The notes: a model not told the origin generated them from the sequence alone. 32,314 nucleotides of DNA from Bacillota bacterium (GCA_021784595.1 JAJYHT010000041.1:1-32314), one strand, 5' to 3'; shown: positions 24,086 through 32,314, counted from the first letter of the stretch. A program made the numbers and translations.

Positions 24086-25117
24086 ATGAGCGATGTAATA
24101 ACCACCAGTTTGTTGGCATTAAGCGAAGGACAGGCTTTAGCCGAGGATAAAGCCTATGCGTTGATGGATGCCATCATGAGCGGTGCCGTCAGCCCGATTC
24201 AACTAGCCGGCGCATTGATGGCCTTGCGGGTGCGAGGAGAAACAATTGACGAATTGACTGGCTTTGCCCGCGCCATGCGCGATCATGCCATAAAGATCCC
24301 AGTGACACGTCGACCAATATTGGACACCTGCGGAACGGGGGGAGATCGTTCGTTTTCGTTCAATGTCTCCACCGTGGCTGCTTTTGTGGTGGCGGGAGCA
24401 GGAGTGGCAGTAGCTAAACATGGCAATAGGTCGGCTACCTCTAAAAGCGGCAGTGCGGATCTTTTGGAGGCATTGGGCGTACCGATATCCCAAGATCCCA
24501 TCTCGGTCGCCCGATCGGTGGATGAAATTGGCTTTGGATTTTTATTTGCCCAAAGTGTGCACACATCGATGAAATACGCAGCCCAGACGCGTCGTGAATT
24601 GGGAGTGCGCACAGTCTTCAATGTACTCGGCCCCCTAACCAATCCGGTGAATCCCGAACGCCAACTGCTGGGCGTATTCAGTCCGGAGTGGGTAGCACCG
24701 ATGACCGAAGTGCTGGCTCGACTGGGCACGGATCATGCCTTGGTGGTGCATGGGGCGGGTGGGCTCGATGAAGTCTCTCTGTCTGGACCGACCGTCTTTG
24801 GCCGCGTTAATCAGGGTCAATTGACCTTTGGGGAAATCACTCCAGAACAATTGGGGTTGCCGCAATATCCCAAAGAGGCCATTTTAGGTGGTGACCCAAC
24901 GGTCAATGCGGCCATCTGCATGGAGGTGTTAAATGGTCGTTCAGGACCGCACTTGGATATGGTGCTGGCCAATGCAGGCACCGCATTGTTCGCCGCGCGG
25001 GCGGTGGACACCGTGCGCGACGGCGTCGAGTTGGCGCGCGAAGTCGTGCGTCTAGGGCGGGCCCGCCAGGTATTGGAACGCCTGAGCGAGCCACTGGTGA
25101 AGGTTCAGGAAAATTAG
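24086..25117 (+). CDS. trpD: Anthranilate phosphoribosyltransferase
   Basis: TrpD joins anthranilate to phosphoribosyl pyrophosphate. In the 343-residue protein the PRPP-binding loop is DTCGTGGDRSFSFNVST. The second conserved block reads AKHGNRSATSKSGSADLLE, and NVLGPLTNP with the later GLDEVSLSGPT complete the family signature. An N-terminal helical segment (GQALAEDKAYALMDAIMSGAV) is standard. ATG 24086 follows trpG by 2 nt with taggagga upstream. It is a standalone enzyme, not fused to TrpG. All catalytic loops appear intact. Confidence 0.95.
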   Translation: MSDVITTSLLALSEGQALAEDKAYALMDAIMSGAVSPIQLAGALMALRVRGETIDELTGFARAMRDHAIKIPVTRRPILDTCGTGGDRSFSFNVSTVAAFVVAGAGVAVAKHGNRSATSKSGSADLLEALGVPISQDPISVARSVDEIGFGFLFAQSVHTSMKYAAQTRRELGVRTVFNVLGPLTNPVNPERQLLGVFSPEWVAPMTEVLARLGTDHALVVHGAGGLDEVSLSGPTVFGRVNQGQLTFGEITPEQLGLPQYPKEAILGGDPTVNAAICMEVLNGRSGPHLDMVLANAGTALFAARAVDTVRDGVELAREVVRLGRARQVLERLSEPLVKVQEN

Positions 25118-25133
25118 TCTGGGGGATTGTGCG

Positions 25134-25910
25134 ATGTTTTTGGAAGAAATCGTGCGCTCGGTCGACGAACGCGTGGGACGTCTGTTGCCGGTGCAATCAT
25201 ACCTGCGCCAAAAAGCTGAAGCCATGCCCAGCGGGCGCTCACTCTGCCAGGCGTTGCGCCAAGGGCCCACCAGGCCAGCTGTGATTGCGGAGTGCAAGCA
25301 TCGTTCTCCCTCCAAAGGATGGCTGACCGGTTCGTACGATCCGATGGCGCAAGCCCAATATTATGCCAAGGCTGGCGCAGCAGCCATCTCGGTGCTGACC
25401 GAACCCCAGTTTTTTGCCGGTTCACTAGAACATTTGGCGGCTGTGAGGTCAGTTGTGCCTCTCCCCGTATTGCGCAAGGATTTCACCCGTCATGAAGTCC
25501 AGTTGTATCAGGCTCGGGCGGTGGGAGCCGACGCCGTGCTGCTCATCGTGCGGATCATTGAAGATGACAAACGCCTGCACGATTTGTGGCAAACGGCTAC
25601 CGACTTGGGCCTCGATGTCTTGGTGGAGGTGCACTCGGCCAGCGAAGTGGATCGTGCGTTAGCATTGGAAGCGCCACTTATTGGTGTGAACAACCGGGAC
25701 TTGGACACGTTTGACACGCGCCTGGCCTTTTCAGCCGAAATGGCTCGGATTTTGCCGGGTGAGACCATTAAAATCAGCGAAAGTGGGATAAAAACTGTAG
25801 CCGATGTCCAATGGTTGGCCGCGCAAGGTTTTGACGGCGTGCTGATGGGAGAAGCCCTCATGCGGGGCACCCCTATTTTGGAGGAATTGCCCCATGCCCC
25901 TTACCGTTAA
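25134..25910 (+). CDS. trpC: Indole-3-glycerol phosphate synthase
   Basis: TrpC closes the indole ring of CdRP with loss of CO2 and water. The 258-residue (beta/alpha)8 barrel shows the E-x-K motif in IAECKHRSPSKG (Glu53, Lys55), LRKDFTRHEVQ with the second catalytic Lys, GVNNRDLDTF, and the phosphate-binding ISESGI near the end. ATG 25134 lies 16 nt after trpD; the preceding gggggat is a fair ribosome binding site. The protein is not fused to TrpF as in enterics: trpF follows as a separate gene overlapping by 17 nt. Confidence 0.95.
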   Translation: MFLEEIVRSVDERVGRLLPVQSYLRQKAEAMPSGRSLCQALRQGPTRPAVIAECKHRSPSKGWLTGSYDPMAQAQYYAKAGAAAISVLTEPQFFAGSLEHLAAVRSVVPLPVLRKDFTRHEVQLYQARAVGADAVLLIVRIIEDDKRLHDLWQTATDLGLDVLVEVHSASEVDRALALEAPLIGVNNRDLDTFDTRLAFSAEMARILPGETIKISESGIKTVADVQWLAAQGFDGVLMGEALMRGTPILEELPHAPYR

Positions 25911-26457
25911 AATTTGCGGAGTTCGAGATGCCCAAACTGCTCGCTTTTGCTTTGACCACCACGCCGATTACGTCGGGCTGGTATTTGCCCCAAGTCGGCG
26001 CCAGGTCACCATTGAGATGGCCCAAGACATTGTCCGGCAGACACCGGGAAACTATGTGGCGGTCGTTCAAAGTCCCGATGAGGCGGACTTGAGAGACATC
26101 ATTGGTTCGGTATCGGTGGTTGCCATCCAGCACCATGGACAAGCACGGTGTGATTGGGTGAAGATTTCCCACCAGTATTCGCTTTTGGCCATTGCCTCTC
26201 AACTAGATCCTCGAGCTGATGTCGCTTTGCTCGATGGCGCCGTCCCCGGAAGCGGCCAGACCCGGCAGTGGCAAAAACCGACCTGGCCCAAGCCAGTATG
26301 GCTGGCAGGAGGCTTGTCCCCGCAAAATGTGCGATCGGTAGTCCAGATGTTGAATCCCGAGGGCGTGGATGTGTCTTCTGGTGTGGAGCAAAGAGGGCAA
26401 AAGGACCCCGCGCTGATTGCAGCGTTTATCAAGGAGGCCAGAGAATGGGCAAAATGA
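25894..26457 (+). CDS. trpF: Phosphoribosylanthranilate isomerase
   Basis: TrpF performs the Amadori rearrangement of PRA to CdRP. The 187-residue barrel has the general-base Cys8 in VKICGVRD and the general acid Asp114 in [12 protein letters not shown], plus [24 protein letters not shown] and GVDVSSGVE for phosphate binding. The strand usually written VQLHG reads IQHHGQARC here, and the chain is about 15 residues shorter than typical. Both catalytic residues are present, so activity is expected. ATG 25894 overlaps trpC; the end overlaps trpB by 13 nt. Confidence 0.9.
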   Translation: MPLTVKICGVRDAQTARFCFDHHADYVGLVFAPSRRQVTIEMAQDIVRQTPGNYVAVVQSPDEADLRDIIGSVSVVAIQHHGQARCDWVKISHQYSLLAIASQLDPRADVALLDGAVPGSGQTRQWQKPTWPKPVWLAGGLSPQNVRSVVQMLNPEGVDVSSGVEQRGQKDPALIAAFIKEAREWAK

Positions 26458-27659
26458 AGTTAATGCCAGATGCACACGGACGGTTTGGGCCTTTTGGAGG
26501 CCAGTACGTACCGGAAACCTTAATGCCGGCGTTGGACGAATTAAGCGCGGCTTACCACCAGGCCAAAACCGACAAAAGTTTTCACGAGGAATGGATGGCG
26601 CTGCTAAAAGATTACGTCGGCCGCCCGACACCTCTTCGCCAAGCCTTTCGCATGAGTGAGAAACTTGGATTTCCGGTGTATCTGAAACGTGAAGATTTGA
26701 ACCATACCGGCGCGCATAAGATCAACAATACCATGGGGCAGATTTTGTTGGCGCGGCGAATGGGAAAGACCCGCATCATTGCCGAAACGGGCGCTGGCCA
26801 GCATGGTGTCGCCACGGCCACCGCCGCTGCCCTATTTGGACTGAAGGCGGAAATCTACATGGGAGCCGAAGATGTGGAGCGTCAGGCCCTCAACGTCTAT
26901 CGCATGCGTCTTTTGGGCGCTGAAGTGCATTCTGTGCATTCCGGCACCAGCACGCTCAAAGATGCCACCAACGAAGCGATTCGCGACTGGGTCACCAATG
27001 TGCGCGATACCTTTTACGTCATTGGCTCGGTGGTGGGACCCCATCCTTATCCGATGATGGTGCGCGATTTCCAATCTATTATAGGCATCGAGGCGCGACG
27101 CCAATTTCGCCAGTTAACCAGTGGCTTTCCCACCCACATTGTCGCGCCAGTCGGTGGCGGTTCCAATTCCATGGGGATATTTTACCCTTTTCGGCAGGAC
27201 CCAGTGGCGTTGATCGGGGTGGAAGCTGCTGGCGAGGGAATTGAAACCGGACGCCATGCTGCCACCATTACCATGGCGGAAAGAGGCATCTTGCACGGCA
27301 GTCTCAGCTACTTGCTGCAAGATGCAGACGGCCAAATTCAACCCGCCCATTCGATTTCGGCCGGTCTGGACTATCCCGGAGTGGGTCCTGAACATGCGTA
27401 TTTTCATCATACTGGTCGGGCGCAATATGTATCGATTACGGACCAGGAAGCGCTCGATGCATTTCACCGTCTAGCTGAATGGGAGGGCATTATTCCTGCT
27501 TTGGAAAGCGCTCATGCCATTGCCTGGGTCATTAAAGAACAAAAAGTGCTGGAATCCGCCAATGCGCGGGTATTGGTCAACCTCTCAGGACGAGGGGACA
27601 AAGATGTGGACGCCGTGTTGGGATATGAGGAGGGAAATCATGGACAAGAGCCGCATTAA
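26445..27659 (+). CDS. trpB: Tryptophan synthase beta subunit
   Basis: TrpB condenses indole with serine using pyridoxal phosphate. The 404-residue protein begins with [19 protein letters not shown] and has the PLP lysine Lys92 in [19 protein letters not shown] supplies the catalytic Glu, and GGGSNSMG binds the cofactor phosphate; [10 protein letters not shown] is also present. These features mark the usual TrpB1 type that pairs with TrpA, not the standalone TrpB2. ATG 26445 is chosen over ATG 26454 because aaggagg (26431-26437) sits 7 nt upstream. It overlaps trpA by 20 nt, in line with the alpha2-beta2 complex. Confidence 0.96.
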   Translation: MGKMKLMPDAHGRFGPFGGQYVPETLMPALDELSAAYHQAKTDKSFHEEWMALLKDYVGRPTPLRQAFRMSEKLGFPVYLKREDLNHTGAHKINNTMGQILLARRMGKTRIIAETGAGQHGVATATAAALFGLKAEIYMGAEDVERQALNVYRMRLLGAEVHSVHSGTSTLKDATNEAIRDWVTNVRDTFYVIGSVVGPHPYPMMVRDFQSIIGIEARRQFRQLTSGFPTHIVAPVGGGSNSMGIFYPFRQDPVALIGVEAAGEGIETGRHAATITMAERGILHGSLSYLLQDADGQIQPAHSISAGLDYPGVGPEHAYFHHTGRAQYVSITDQEALDAFHRLAEWEGIIPALESAHAIAWVIKEQKVLESANARVLVNLSGRGDKDVDAVLGYEEGNHGQEPH

Positions 27660-28422
27660 AGACGCCTTTCAAAAGACCCGCCAGGAGGGCCGAGCCGCGC
27701 TCATTCCCTATGTGACCGCAGGATATCCCACGCTTGGAATGCTAGCGCCGCTGGTACGCGCCCTGGAAGCCGGCGGAGCCGATCTGATCGAGATAGGCAT
27801 CCCCTTTTCGGATCCTCTCGCCGATGGCCCCATATTGCAGGAGGCTGCCACTAGGGCGCTGGCGGGCGGCGTGCGGGTGCAGCAAATCCTCGATGTCGTG
27901 TCCGGCATTGAGACCTCCGTGCCGTTGCTGTTTTTGACCTACGTTAATCTGGTCTATCGTCGGGGCATTGAACAATTTATTCGTGACAGCCATGAGGCTG
28001 GCATCAGTGGTCTCATCATTCCTGACTGGCCGTGGGTCGAAAGCGCGCAGCATCAAGCGTGGGCTCATGACCACGACGTAGCGCTGATTCCTTTTGCGGC
28101 GCCCACCTCAACCGACCCACACCTGGACGCCATAGCGCACGGTCACGGGTTTGTGTATACGGTTTCGGTGACCGGGGTAACGGGAGCCAGGACCACGGTG
28201 GATAAGGGTCTGGCGCCACTGGTCACCCGAATTAAAGAGCATGTGTCACTTCCGGTAGCTGTGGGTTTTGGGATATCCACTCCCGAGCAGGCGAGGGAAA
28301 CCGGTCGAATAGCGGATGGTGTCATTGTCGGGAGCGCATTGGTCAAGGCTCTTATGGAGGATCCTGACCATGCGCCGGCGGTGGCTGAGCGATTCGTCAA
28401 AGGTTTGCGGGACGCACTGTAG
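27640..28422 (+). CDS. trpA: Tryptophan synthase alpha subunit
   Basis: TrpA splits indole-3-glycerol phosphate and channels indole to TrpB. The 260-residue barrel includes [11 protein letters not shown] and [19 protein letters not shown] with catalytic Glu51 and Asp62. It also has [23 protein letters not shown] and the phosphate-binding [10 protein letters not shown] and GVIVGSALV. The usual DLP triplet after GLIIPD reads WPW. ATG 27640 lies inside the end of trpB with gaggaggg upstream. No terminator is evident between its stop and the aroF promoter 25 nt later, so some read-through into the aro leader is possible. Confidence 0.95.
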   Translation: MDKSRIKDAFQKTRQEGRAALIPYVTAGYPTLGMLAPLVRALEAGGADLIEIGIPFSDPLADGPILQEAATRALAGGVRVQQILDVVSGIETSVPLLFLTYVNLVYRRGIEQFIRDSHEAGISGLIIPDWPWVESAQHQAWAHDHDVALIPFAAPTSTDPHLDAIAHGHGFVYTVSVTGVTGARTTVDKGLAPLVTRIKEHVSLPVAVGFGISTPEQARETGRIADGVIVGSALVKALMEDPDHAPAVAERFVKGLRDAL

Positions 28423-28447
28423 TCCACATTAAATAACGAAAAAGGCC

Positions 28448-28476
28448 TTGACACCCTAGAGTCTAGGGGGTATCAT
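28448..28476 (+). promoter_or_regulatory. Sigma-A-type promoter of aroF-tyrA-aroA
   Basis: TTGACA (28448-28453) and TATCAT (28471-28476) have the ideal 17-bp spacing. It begins 25 nt after the trpA stop and precedes a T-box leader. The -10 hexamer is the same as in the remA promoter. The spacer is almost completely filled by a palindrome (see separate entry). Confidence 0.75.
28454..28468. promoter_or_regulatory. Perfect palindrome between -35 and -10: putative operator
   Basis: CCCTAGA-G-TCTAGGG is a perfect 15-bp inverted repeat starting at the base after TTGACA and ending two bases before TATCAT. A dimeric regulator bound here would block RNA polymerase or, in MerR fashion, distort the spacer to activate it. 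As an RNA hairpin it would be poor (three-base loop, no T run), and it lies upstream of the transcription start. No regulator gene is adjacent. This suggests a second control layer above the T-box, possibly responding to an aromatic metabolite (inference). Confidence 0.5.
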
Positions 28477-28483
28477 TCCACCA

Positions 28484-28766
28484 ATATAATCGACCGAAAG
28501 TGATGATTGGGAAGAGGTCAGATGTTTAGGAGTCGCAGCGAGCCGGCGGGTGGTGTAAGCCGGTACCCTAACGCTAGACCGTACCCCCAGGAATGTGCAT
28601 CGAACCCCAGTTGGGCAGTAGAGAATCCGGAATCCATCCGTTAACGTGGAGCGGCTGTGTTGGCAGTCGGCAGAGGGGTCAAGCAGTGCTTGGCCAATAG
28701 GGTGGTACCGCGGAGTGAAGGCCTTCGTCCCTAATATAGGGGATGTAAAGGCCTTCTTATTTTTAT
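28484..28766 (+). promoter_or_regulatory. T-box leader of the aroF operon, probably tyrosine-responsive
   Basis: The T-box sequence AATAGGGTGGTACCGCGGA is at 28696-28714. A perfect 9-bp attenuator stem follows, GAAGGCCTT (28717-28725) with AAGGCCTTC (28748-28756), and then TTATTTTT. Stem I is recognisable (TTGGGAAGAGG on the 5' side; CCTAACGC down to CCCAG on the 3' side), but it carries about 5 extra base pairs (GGTC/GACC) and lacks the AGTA/GAA loop of the trp leader. TAC (Tyr) at 28582-28584 is the best specifier candidate, fitting tyrA downstream, but the base after it is C rather than a purine, so the specificity is uncertain. The attenuator core is nearly the same sequence as in the trp leader. 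Confidence 0.85.
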
Positions 28767-28800
28767 CAATGCACTGAGATGCGAAAAAGGTGGGCTCGCG

Positions 28801-29811
28801 ATGATTATAGTGATGGCAAAACATGCAACGGCAGATGATATTAACGCGGTGACTGACCGATTGAAAGCCGATGGCTTCCAAGTCCATCTCTCCCAAGGAG
28901 TGGAACGGACTATCATCGGCGTCATTGGAGAGCGGACTGAGGAGGTGGTCAGATTGGGTGTGATGCAGGCAGTGGAACAAGTCGTACCGGTACGCAGGCC
29001 GTATAAATTGGTCAGCCGGGACTTTCATCCCGAAGACACCGTGGTCAAGGTGGGTAAGGCCGAGTTTGGTGCCAATCGAGTGGTGGTGATCGCTGGTCCT
29101 TGCGCGGTGGAGAGCCGGGATCAAGTCATGCAGGCGGCCCTCGCCATTTCGGATATGGGATTGTCGGTTCTGCGCGGCGGAGCTTACAAGCCCAGAACTT
29201 CCCCCTACAGCTTTCAAGGCATGGGCGTGCAGGGTCTGCAAATTTTGGCCGAGGCCCGCGAAAAGTTTGGCTTAATGGTGGTCACAGAAGCCGTAGACCA
29301 CGTTAGTTTGGGCAACGTGGCGGAATGGGCCGACATTGTGCAAATTGGCGCGCGCAACATGCAAAATTTCGAGTTGCTGAAGGCTGCAGGACAAACTGGC
29401 AAGCCCGTGCTGTTGAAACGCGGTCTGTCAGCCACGATTGACGAGTGGTTGATGGCGGCCGAATATATTGCTGCCCACGGCAATCCCAACATCATTTTAT
29501 GTGAGCGGGGCATTCGCACCTATGAGTCCAAAACGCGTAATACCTTAGATCTGAGTGCGATACCGGTAGTCAAGCAATTGTCTCATTTGCCGATCGTCGT
29601 CGACCCTTCCCACTCGACCGGGCAATGGAACTGGGTGGCCCCGATGGCGCGGGCCGCAGTAGCGGCGGGGGCCGACGGCCTCATTATCGAGGCGCACCCC
29701 AACCCCCAAGAAGCGTTGTCAGACGGTCCGCAAAGCCTAAACCTGCCCCACTTGGCGGAACTGGTGACTTCACTAAGCACGGTCGCCCAGGCTGTGGGGC
29801 GGTCGGTGTGA
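28801..29811 (+). CDS. aroF: 3-deoxy-7-phosphoheptulonate (DAHP) synthase, type I-beta
   Basis: This is the first shikimate-pathway enzyme, condensing PEP with erythrose 4-phosphate. The 336-residue protein has an N-terminal ferredoxin-like regulatory domain (about 1-70: [17 protein letters not shown] through GVIGER), the Thermotoga-type arrangement linked to Phe/Tyr inhibition. A catalytic barrel follows with [23 protein letters not shown], the active-site [12 protein letters not shown] with [10 protein letters not shown], and the metal-binding DPSHSTG. ATG 28801 follows aaggtggg; ATG 28813 is a possible internal alternative. The end overlaps the tyrA GTG by 4 nt. Feedback through this domain would complement T-box control. 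Confidence 0.94.
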   Translation: MIIVMAKHATADDINAVTDRLKADGFQVHLSQGVERTIIGVIGERTEEVVRLGVMQAVEQVVPVRRPYKLVSRDFHPEDTVVKVGKAEFGANRVVVIAGPCAVESRDQVMQAALAISDMGLSVLRGGAYKPRTSPYSFQGMGVQGLQILAEAREKFGLMVVTEAVDHVSLGNVAEWADIVQIGARNMQNFELLKAAGQTGKPVLLKRGLSATIDEWLMAAEYIAAHGNPNIILCERGIRTYESKTRNTLDLSAIPVVKQLSHLPIVVDPSHSTGQWNWVAPMARAAVAAGADGLIIEAHPNPQEALSDGPQSLNLPHLAELVTSLSTVAQAVGRSV

Positions 29812-30629
29812 GAATTGGGGTGATTGGCTTAGGGCTGATCGGGGGTTCGATAGCCAAGGCTTGGCACGCTGCGGGACATGAAGTGTATGGTTATGACGTG
29901 GACGCTGCAAGCATTGGGCTGGCTGTTGAAGAAAAGGTCATCCAGCCCCTGACCGAATGGCGACAGTGGACCCCTTTGGTGGAACAAATCGTGCTAGCGA
30001 CGCCACTGGCGGGAGTCGTGCCTTGGATTGAAGCGCTGACAGCTGTTCAACGTCACCAGCCGGGATGGTTAATCGACGTTTCGTCGGTAAAAACCGGGGT
30101 CGTGCAAACTCTAGCAAACGTTAGTCCGCCGTGGGCGGGATTGTCCTTACATCCCATGGCGGGCCGAGAACATCGGGGGTATCGGGCAAGCGATGCTCAA
30201 TTGTTCCAGGGCTTTGTCTGTGCGGTAATTGATGATCGGGTGACCAAACTGCCTCAGACCTTAATCAATCAGTGGATGGCGGTGCTGGGATGCCGGCCCG
30301 TGGTGGTCTCACCGGACGACCACGATAAAATGGTAGCGGCCGTAAGCCATCTGCCATATTTGGTATCAGCGGCACTGTTAAGCGCCATTGGACGCGAACC
30401 CGAGCAAGTGCTGAGCTTGGCGGGGTCGGGGTTTCGCGATACGACCCGGGTAGGCGCCAGCGATCCCCAGCTTTGGGAAGAAATTGTCTTAGCTAATGTC
30501 AATCCGGTGCGCCAGGTGCTCTCGCAATATTTAACGGTCTTGGAACAATGCCAAGAAGACCTAGAGCACGGGCGATTTCCCGACATCCTGCGTCAGGCGC
30601 CGCTAGTACGGCAGGCCATATCATTTTGA
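29808..30629 (+). CDS. tyrA: Prephenate dehydrogenase
   Basis: TyrA oxidatively decarboxylates prephenate to 4-hydroxyphenylpyruvate for tyrosine. GTG 29808 overlaps the aroF TGA and gives the normal N-terminus [19 protein letters not shown], a Rossmann NAD(P)-binding loop; the longer upstream frame is spurious. Other marks are GYDVD (the acidic residue after strand 2 favours NAD), [17 protein letters not shown] with the catalytic His, and [16 protein letters not shown]. At 273 residues it lacks the C-terminal ACT domain found in many Firmicute TyrA proteins, so tyrosine feedback may fall on aroF and the T-box instead. Arogenate preference cannot be excluded. Confidence 0.92.
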   Translation: MRIGVIGLGLIGGSIAKAWHAAGHEVYGYDVDAASIGLAVEEKVIQPLTEWRQWTPLVEQIVLATPLAGVVPWIEALTAVQRHQPGWLIDVSSVKTGVVQTLANVSPPWAGLSLHPMAGREHRGYRASDAQLFQGFVCAVIDDRVTKLPQTLINQWMAVLGCRPVVVSPDDHDKMVAAVSHLPYLVSAALLSAIGREPEQVLSLAGSGFRDTTRVGASDPQLWEEIVLANVNPVRQVLSQYLTVLEQCQEDLEHGRFPDILRQAPLVRQAISF

Positions 30630-30642
30630 AAGGATAGCTCTT

Positions 30643-31920
30643 ATGCAACTGTACCCTTGGAAAGGCCCCTTTAGGGCTCGGGTTCAACCGCCCGGCGACA
30701 AATCGATCACACACCGAGCCGTCCTCTTAAGTGCAATGACCGTCGGCGACACGGAAATTTTTGACCCTCTGGACTCGCTTGACACGAGAGCCAGTGTGAA
30801 TTTAGTCCAAAGTTTAGGAGTGGAATTGAGGGAATCCACAACCAATCGGTGGGTTTTGCGATCGCCCGGCTACGATAACTTAAAAGAGCCCGATGACGTG
30901 GTTAGCTGCGCCAACTCCGGTACTACCATGCGTTTAGCCACCGGACTTTTGGCAGGCCTCAACGGGTTGGTCATCTTGACCGGCGACAATTCCTTGCGGG
31001 AGCGTCCGATGGCACGGGTGATTGACCCGCTTCGGGCGCTCGGCGTGTCCATTACAGGACGCGGTGGGGGCCGGGCGCCCATGGCGATTCGTGGTGGGTC
31101 GCATCGGGGAGGACAAGTGACGCTGGCCGTAGCTTCAGCCCAGGTAAAATCGGCGCTGCTGCTGGCCGGGCTGACGGCATCCGAACCGCTCACCATAGAA
31201 GAGAATCTGCCTACGCGCGACCATACCGAGCGATTTTTGCAGGCGATGGGGGCGGACCTTTCTCGGGAGGGAACTCGAATTACCGTAAAGCCGGGAAGAC
31301 TGGAGGCCTATCCGGTAGCAGTTCCGGGCGATCCATCGTCCGCCGCGTTTTGGGCAGCCTTGGCCGCCATAGTGCCCGATTCAGAATTGGTAATTGAGCA
31401 TGTCAGTCTAAATCCTGGCCGGATTGGCTTTTATCAGGTGTTGGAACGCATGGGAGCATCCATAGAGTACAGCGTGACCCAACCAAAACCCGATCCGGTG
31501 GGAGATATTGTTGTACGCTGGTCACCACTTAAAGGCACCACGGTGAGCGCCAGTCAAGTACCGGGGCTGATTGACGAATTGCCTCTGGTAGCCCTCTTGG
31601 GGGCCTTTGCCCAGGGCACCACCGAGGTGCGTGGAGCGGCCGAACTGCGGTTTAAAGAAAGTGATCGGATCGCGTCCACAGTGGCCAATCTCAACCAATT
31701 AGGCGTGCGGATAGAAGAGTTCCCGGATGGCTTTGCGATAATGGGCAAGCAAACCCTCCAAGGGGGATTAGTGGACGCCGGCGGAGATCATCGGATAGCC
31801 ATGATGCTGGCCGTAGCGGCAGCGGCGGGTACCGGCGCCGTAGATTTGATAGGCACCGAAGCGATTGCGATTAGCTATCCCCAGTTTTTTTCCGACTATC
31901 TGAGCTGGGCTTCGGTATAG
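30643..31920 (+). CDS. aroA: 3-phosphoshikimate 1-carboxyvinyltransferase (EPSP synthase)
   Basis: AroA transfers the enolpyruvyl group of PEP to shikimate 3-phosphate, giving EPSP, the precursor of chorismate. The 425-residue two-domain protein shows PPGDKSITHRAVLLSA, CANSGTTMRLATGLLAG, RPMARVIDPLRALG, ASAQVKSALLLAGL, TRDHTERFLQAMG, VPGDPSSAAFWAALAA, ELPLVALLGAFAQG, RFKESDRIA and GGDHRIAMMLAVAA, the complete family set. ATG 30643 is 13 nt after tyrA with aaaggat upstream. The gene closes the aromatic cluster; aroC, aroK and pheA are not in the window. Glyphosate class cannot be settled by eye, although the NSGTTMRL loop resembles class II enzymes. Confidence 0.95.
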   Translation: MQLYPWKGPFRARVQPPGDKSITHRAVLLSAMTVGDTEIFDPLDSLDTRASVNLVQSLGVELRESTTNRWVLRSPGYDNLKEPDDVVSCANSGTTMRLATGLLAGLNGLVILTGDNSLRERPMARVIDPLRALGVSITGRGGGRAPMAIRGGSHRGGQVTLAVASAQVKSALLLAGLTASEPLTIEENLPTRDHTERFLQAMGADLSREGTRITVKPGRLEAYPVAVPGDPSSAAFWAALAAIVPDSELVIEHVSLNPGRIGFYQVLERMGASIEYSVTQPKPDPVGDIVVRWSPLKGTTVSASQVPGLIDELPLVALLGAFAQGTTEVRGAAELRFKESDRIASTVANLNQLGVRIEEFPDGFAIMGKQTLQGGLVDAGGDHRIAMMLAVAAAAGTGAVDLIGTEAIAISYPQFFSDYLSWASV

Positions 31921-31992
31921 GGTTAAGGTGGCAGGTCATACTAGACATCGATACCACTTGATTCTGGTATCTCCGGTTTCTCCTCTCCCAAT

Positions 31993-32019
31993 GACGACCT
32001 ACTCCCCCGGTAGGTCGTC
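31993..32019. other. Strong hairpin downstream of aroA
   Basis: GACGACCTAC (31993-32002) and GTAGGTCGTC (32010-32019) form a perfect 10-bp stem around TCCCCCG. It starts about 70 bp after the aroA stop. Neither strand shows a T run after the stem, so it is an imperfect terminator at best; a transcript-stabilising 3' hairpin or a protein site are alternatives. Confidence 0.5.
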
Positions 32020-32095
32020 CCCTGGTTACGTCACTTCTTGCGTTGCAGGAGGGGTCCCTCACAGCTCTCGGAAGGACATGGGACATTCGCGGACA

Positions 32096-32173
32096 CTAGT
32101 CAGTTAGTAAGCCAGCAGATGCAACCAATGAAACTGCCACCAGTCGACCAAGAATGTTCGACAGATGATTCAT
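32096..32173 (-). CDS. Possible 25-residue hydrophobic peptide or truncated signal peptide
   Basis: On the minus strand ATG 32173 is preceded by ggagagaccc, a usable ribosome binding site. The 25 codons read a polar start (NHLSNILGR) and a hydrophobic core (LVAVSLVASAGLL) before TAG at 32098-32096. The pattern is that of a signal peptide cut off by a nonsense codon, like the two decayed genes at the left end, or of a tiny membrane peptide. The sequence after the stop shows no convincing continuation. Low confidence. Confidence 0.25.
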   Translation of the reverse strand: MNHLSNILGRLVAVSLVASAGLLTD

Positions 32174-32276
32174 GGGTCTCTCCGGGTCCTGTTTGGGGCA
32201 TCGTCGCGTGAACCGGATGCACCGGATCGTACCGACCACTCGAACCTGGAACACGATGAAGAGGACACACTCTGAT

Positions 32277-32313
32277 GGCGGTGTCAAGCGGGTGGATATA
32301 GAGAAACACCGCC
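32277..32313. repeat. Inverted repeat at the right edge
   Basis: GGCGGTGT (32277-32284) and ACACCGCC (32306-32313) are perfect 8-bp inverted arms separated by 21 bp. The repeat abuts the window end, so its extension and role (operator, hairpin or mobile-element end) cannot be judged. The remaining sequence from 31921 to here contains no recognised gene. Confidence 0.4.
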
Positions 32314-32314
32314 C

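Noticed and set aside
28456-29241. 261-codon minus-strand ORF across the aro T-box and aroF
   Set aside because: It covers an identified promoter, riboswitch and enzyme gene; its protein shows no family character.
1-32314. CRISPR arrays, prophage, restriction or toxin-antitoxin systems
   Set aside because: No regularly spaced direct repeats and no ORFs with nuclease, methylase, integrase or antitoxin signatures were seen apart from the transposase fragment.

Overview
The window looks like a chromosomal core segment of an endospore-forming, moderately GC-rich Firmicute, most likely a Sulfobacillus-type thermoacidophile. That placement is inferred from gene content, gene order and protein character; no database was searched. 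Spore formation is supported by a 28-codon spoVM. The Firmicute assignment is supported by remA, the asp23/fakA pair, a PASTA kinase with its phosphatase, two T-box leaders and consistently strong Shine-Dalgarno sequences.

Positions 1-2545 are decayed or accessory. The left edge carries the C-terminal end of an IS4-type transposase on the minus strand. It is followed by two adjacent genes for exported or membrane-anchored proteins, each broken by single-base frameshifts and an amber stop. A hairpin terminator and roughly 600 bp without a convincing gene follow.

From 2546 a sigma-A-type promoter leads into a long, tightly packed plus-strand housekeeping run: remA-rpoZ-coaBC-(MaoC-like)-priA-def-fmt-rsmB-rlmN-PP2C phosphatase-PASTA kinase-rsgA-(degenerate rpe). 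Most junctions overlap or are a few bases apart, so translational coupling is likely. These genes cover CoA synthesis, replication restart, protein maturation and initiation, rRNA modification, Ser/Thr signalling and ribosome assembly. A small membrane protein, spoVM and hslO follow. rpmB then lies divergently on the minus strand, facing the asp23-family gene, fakA and recG.

A minus-strand MFS transporter of the fosmidomycin-resistance type separates this block from aromatic amino acid biosynthesis. A promoter and a tryptophan T-box (specifier TGG) precede the complete operon trpE-G-D-C-F-B-A, which converts chorismate to tryptophan. Directly downstream a second promoter, with a perfect 15-bp palindrome filling its spacer, and a second T-box precede aroF-tyrA-aroA (DAHP synthase, prephenate dehydrogenase, EPSP synthase). 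First-step, branch and late shikimate enzymes are therefore under separate tRNA-sensing control next to the trp branch. The last 400 bp hold a hairpin, an inverted repeat and one tiny hydrophobic minus-strand ORF.

The items most worth following up are the degenerate epimerase at the rpe locus, the operator-like palindrome inside the aroF promoter, the unusual specifier region of the aro T-box, the small membrane protein beside spoVM, non-canonical starts of fmt and the PP2C gene, and active-site substitutions in CoaBC and PriA. I see no clear sign of a wholly new multi-gene system; most of the window is conserved core.
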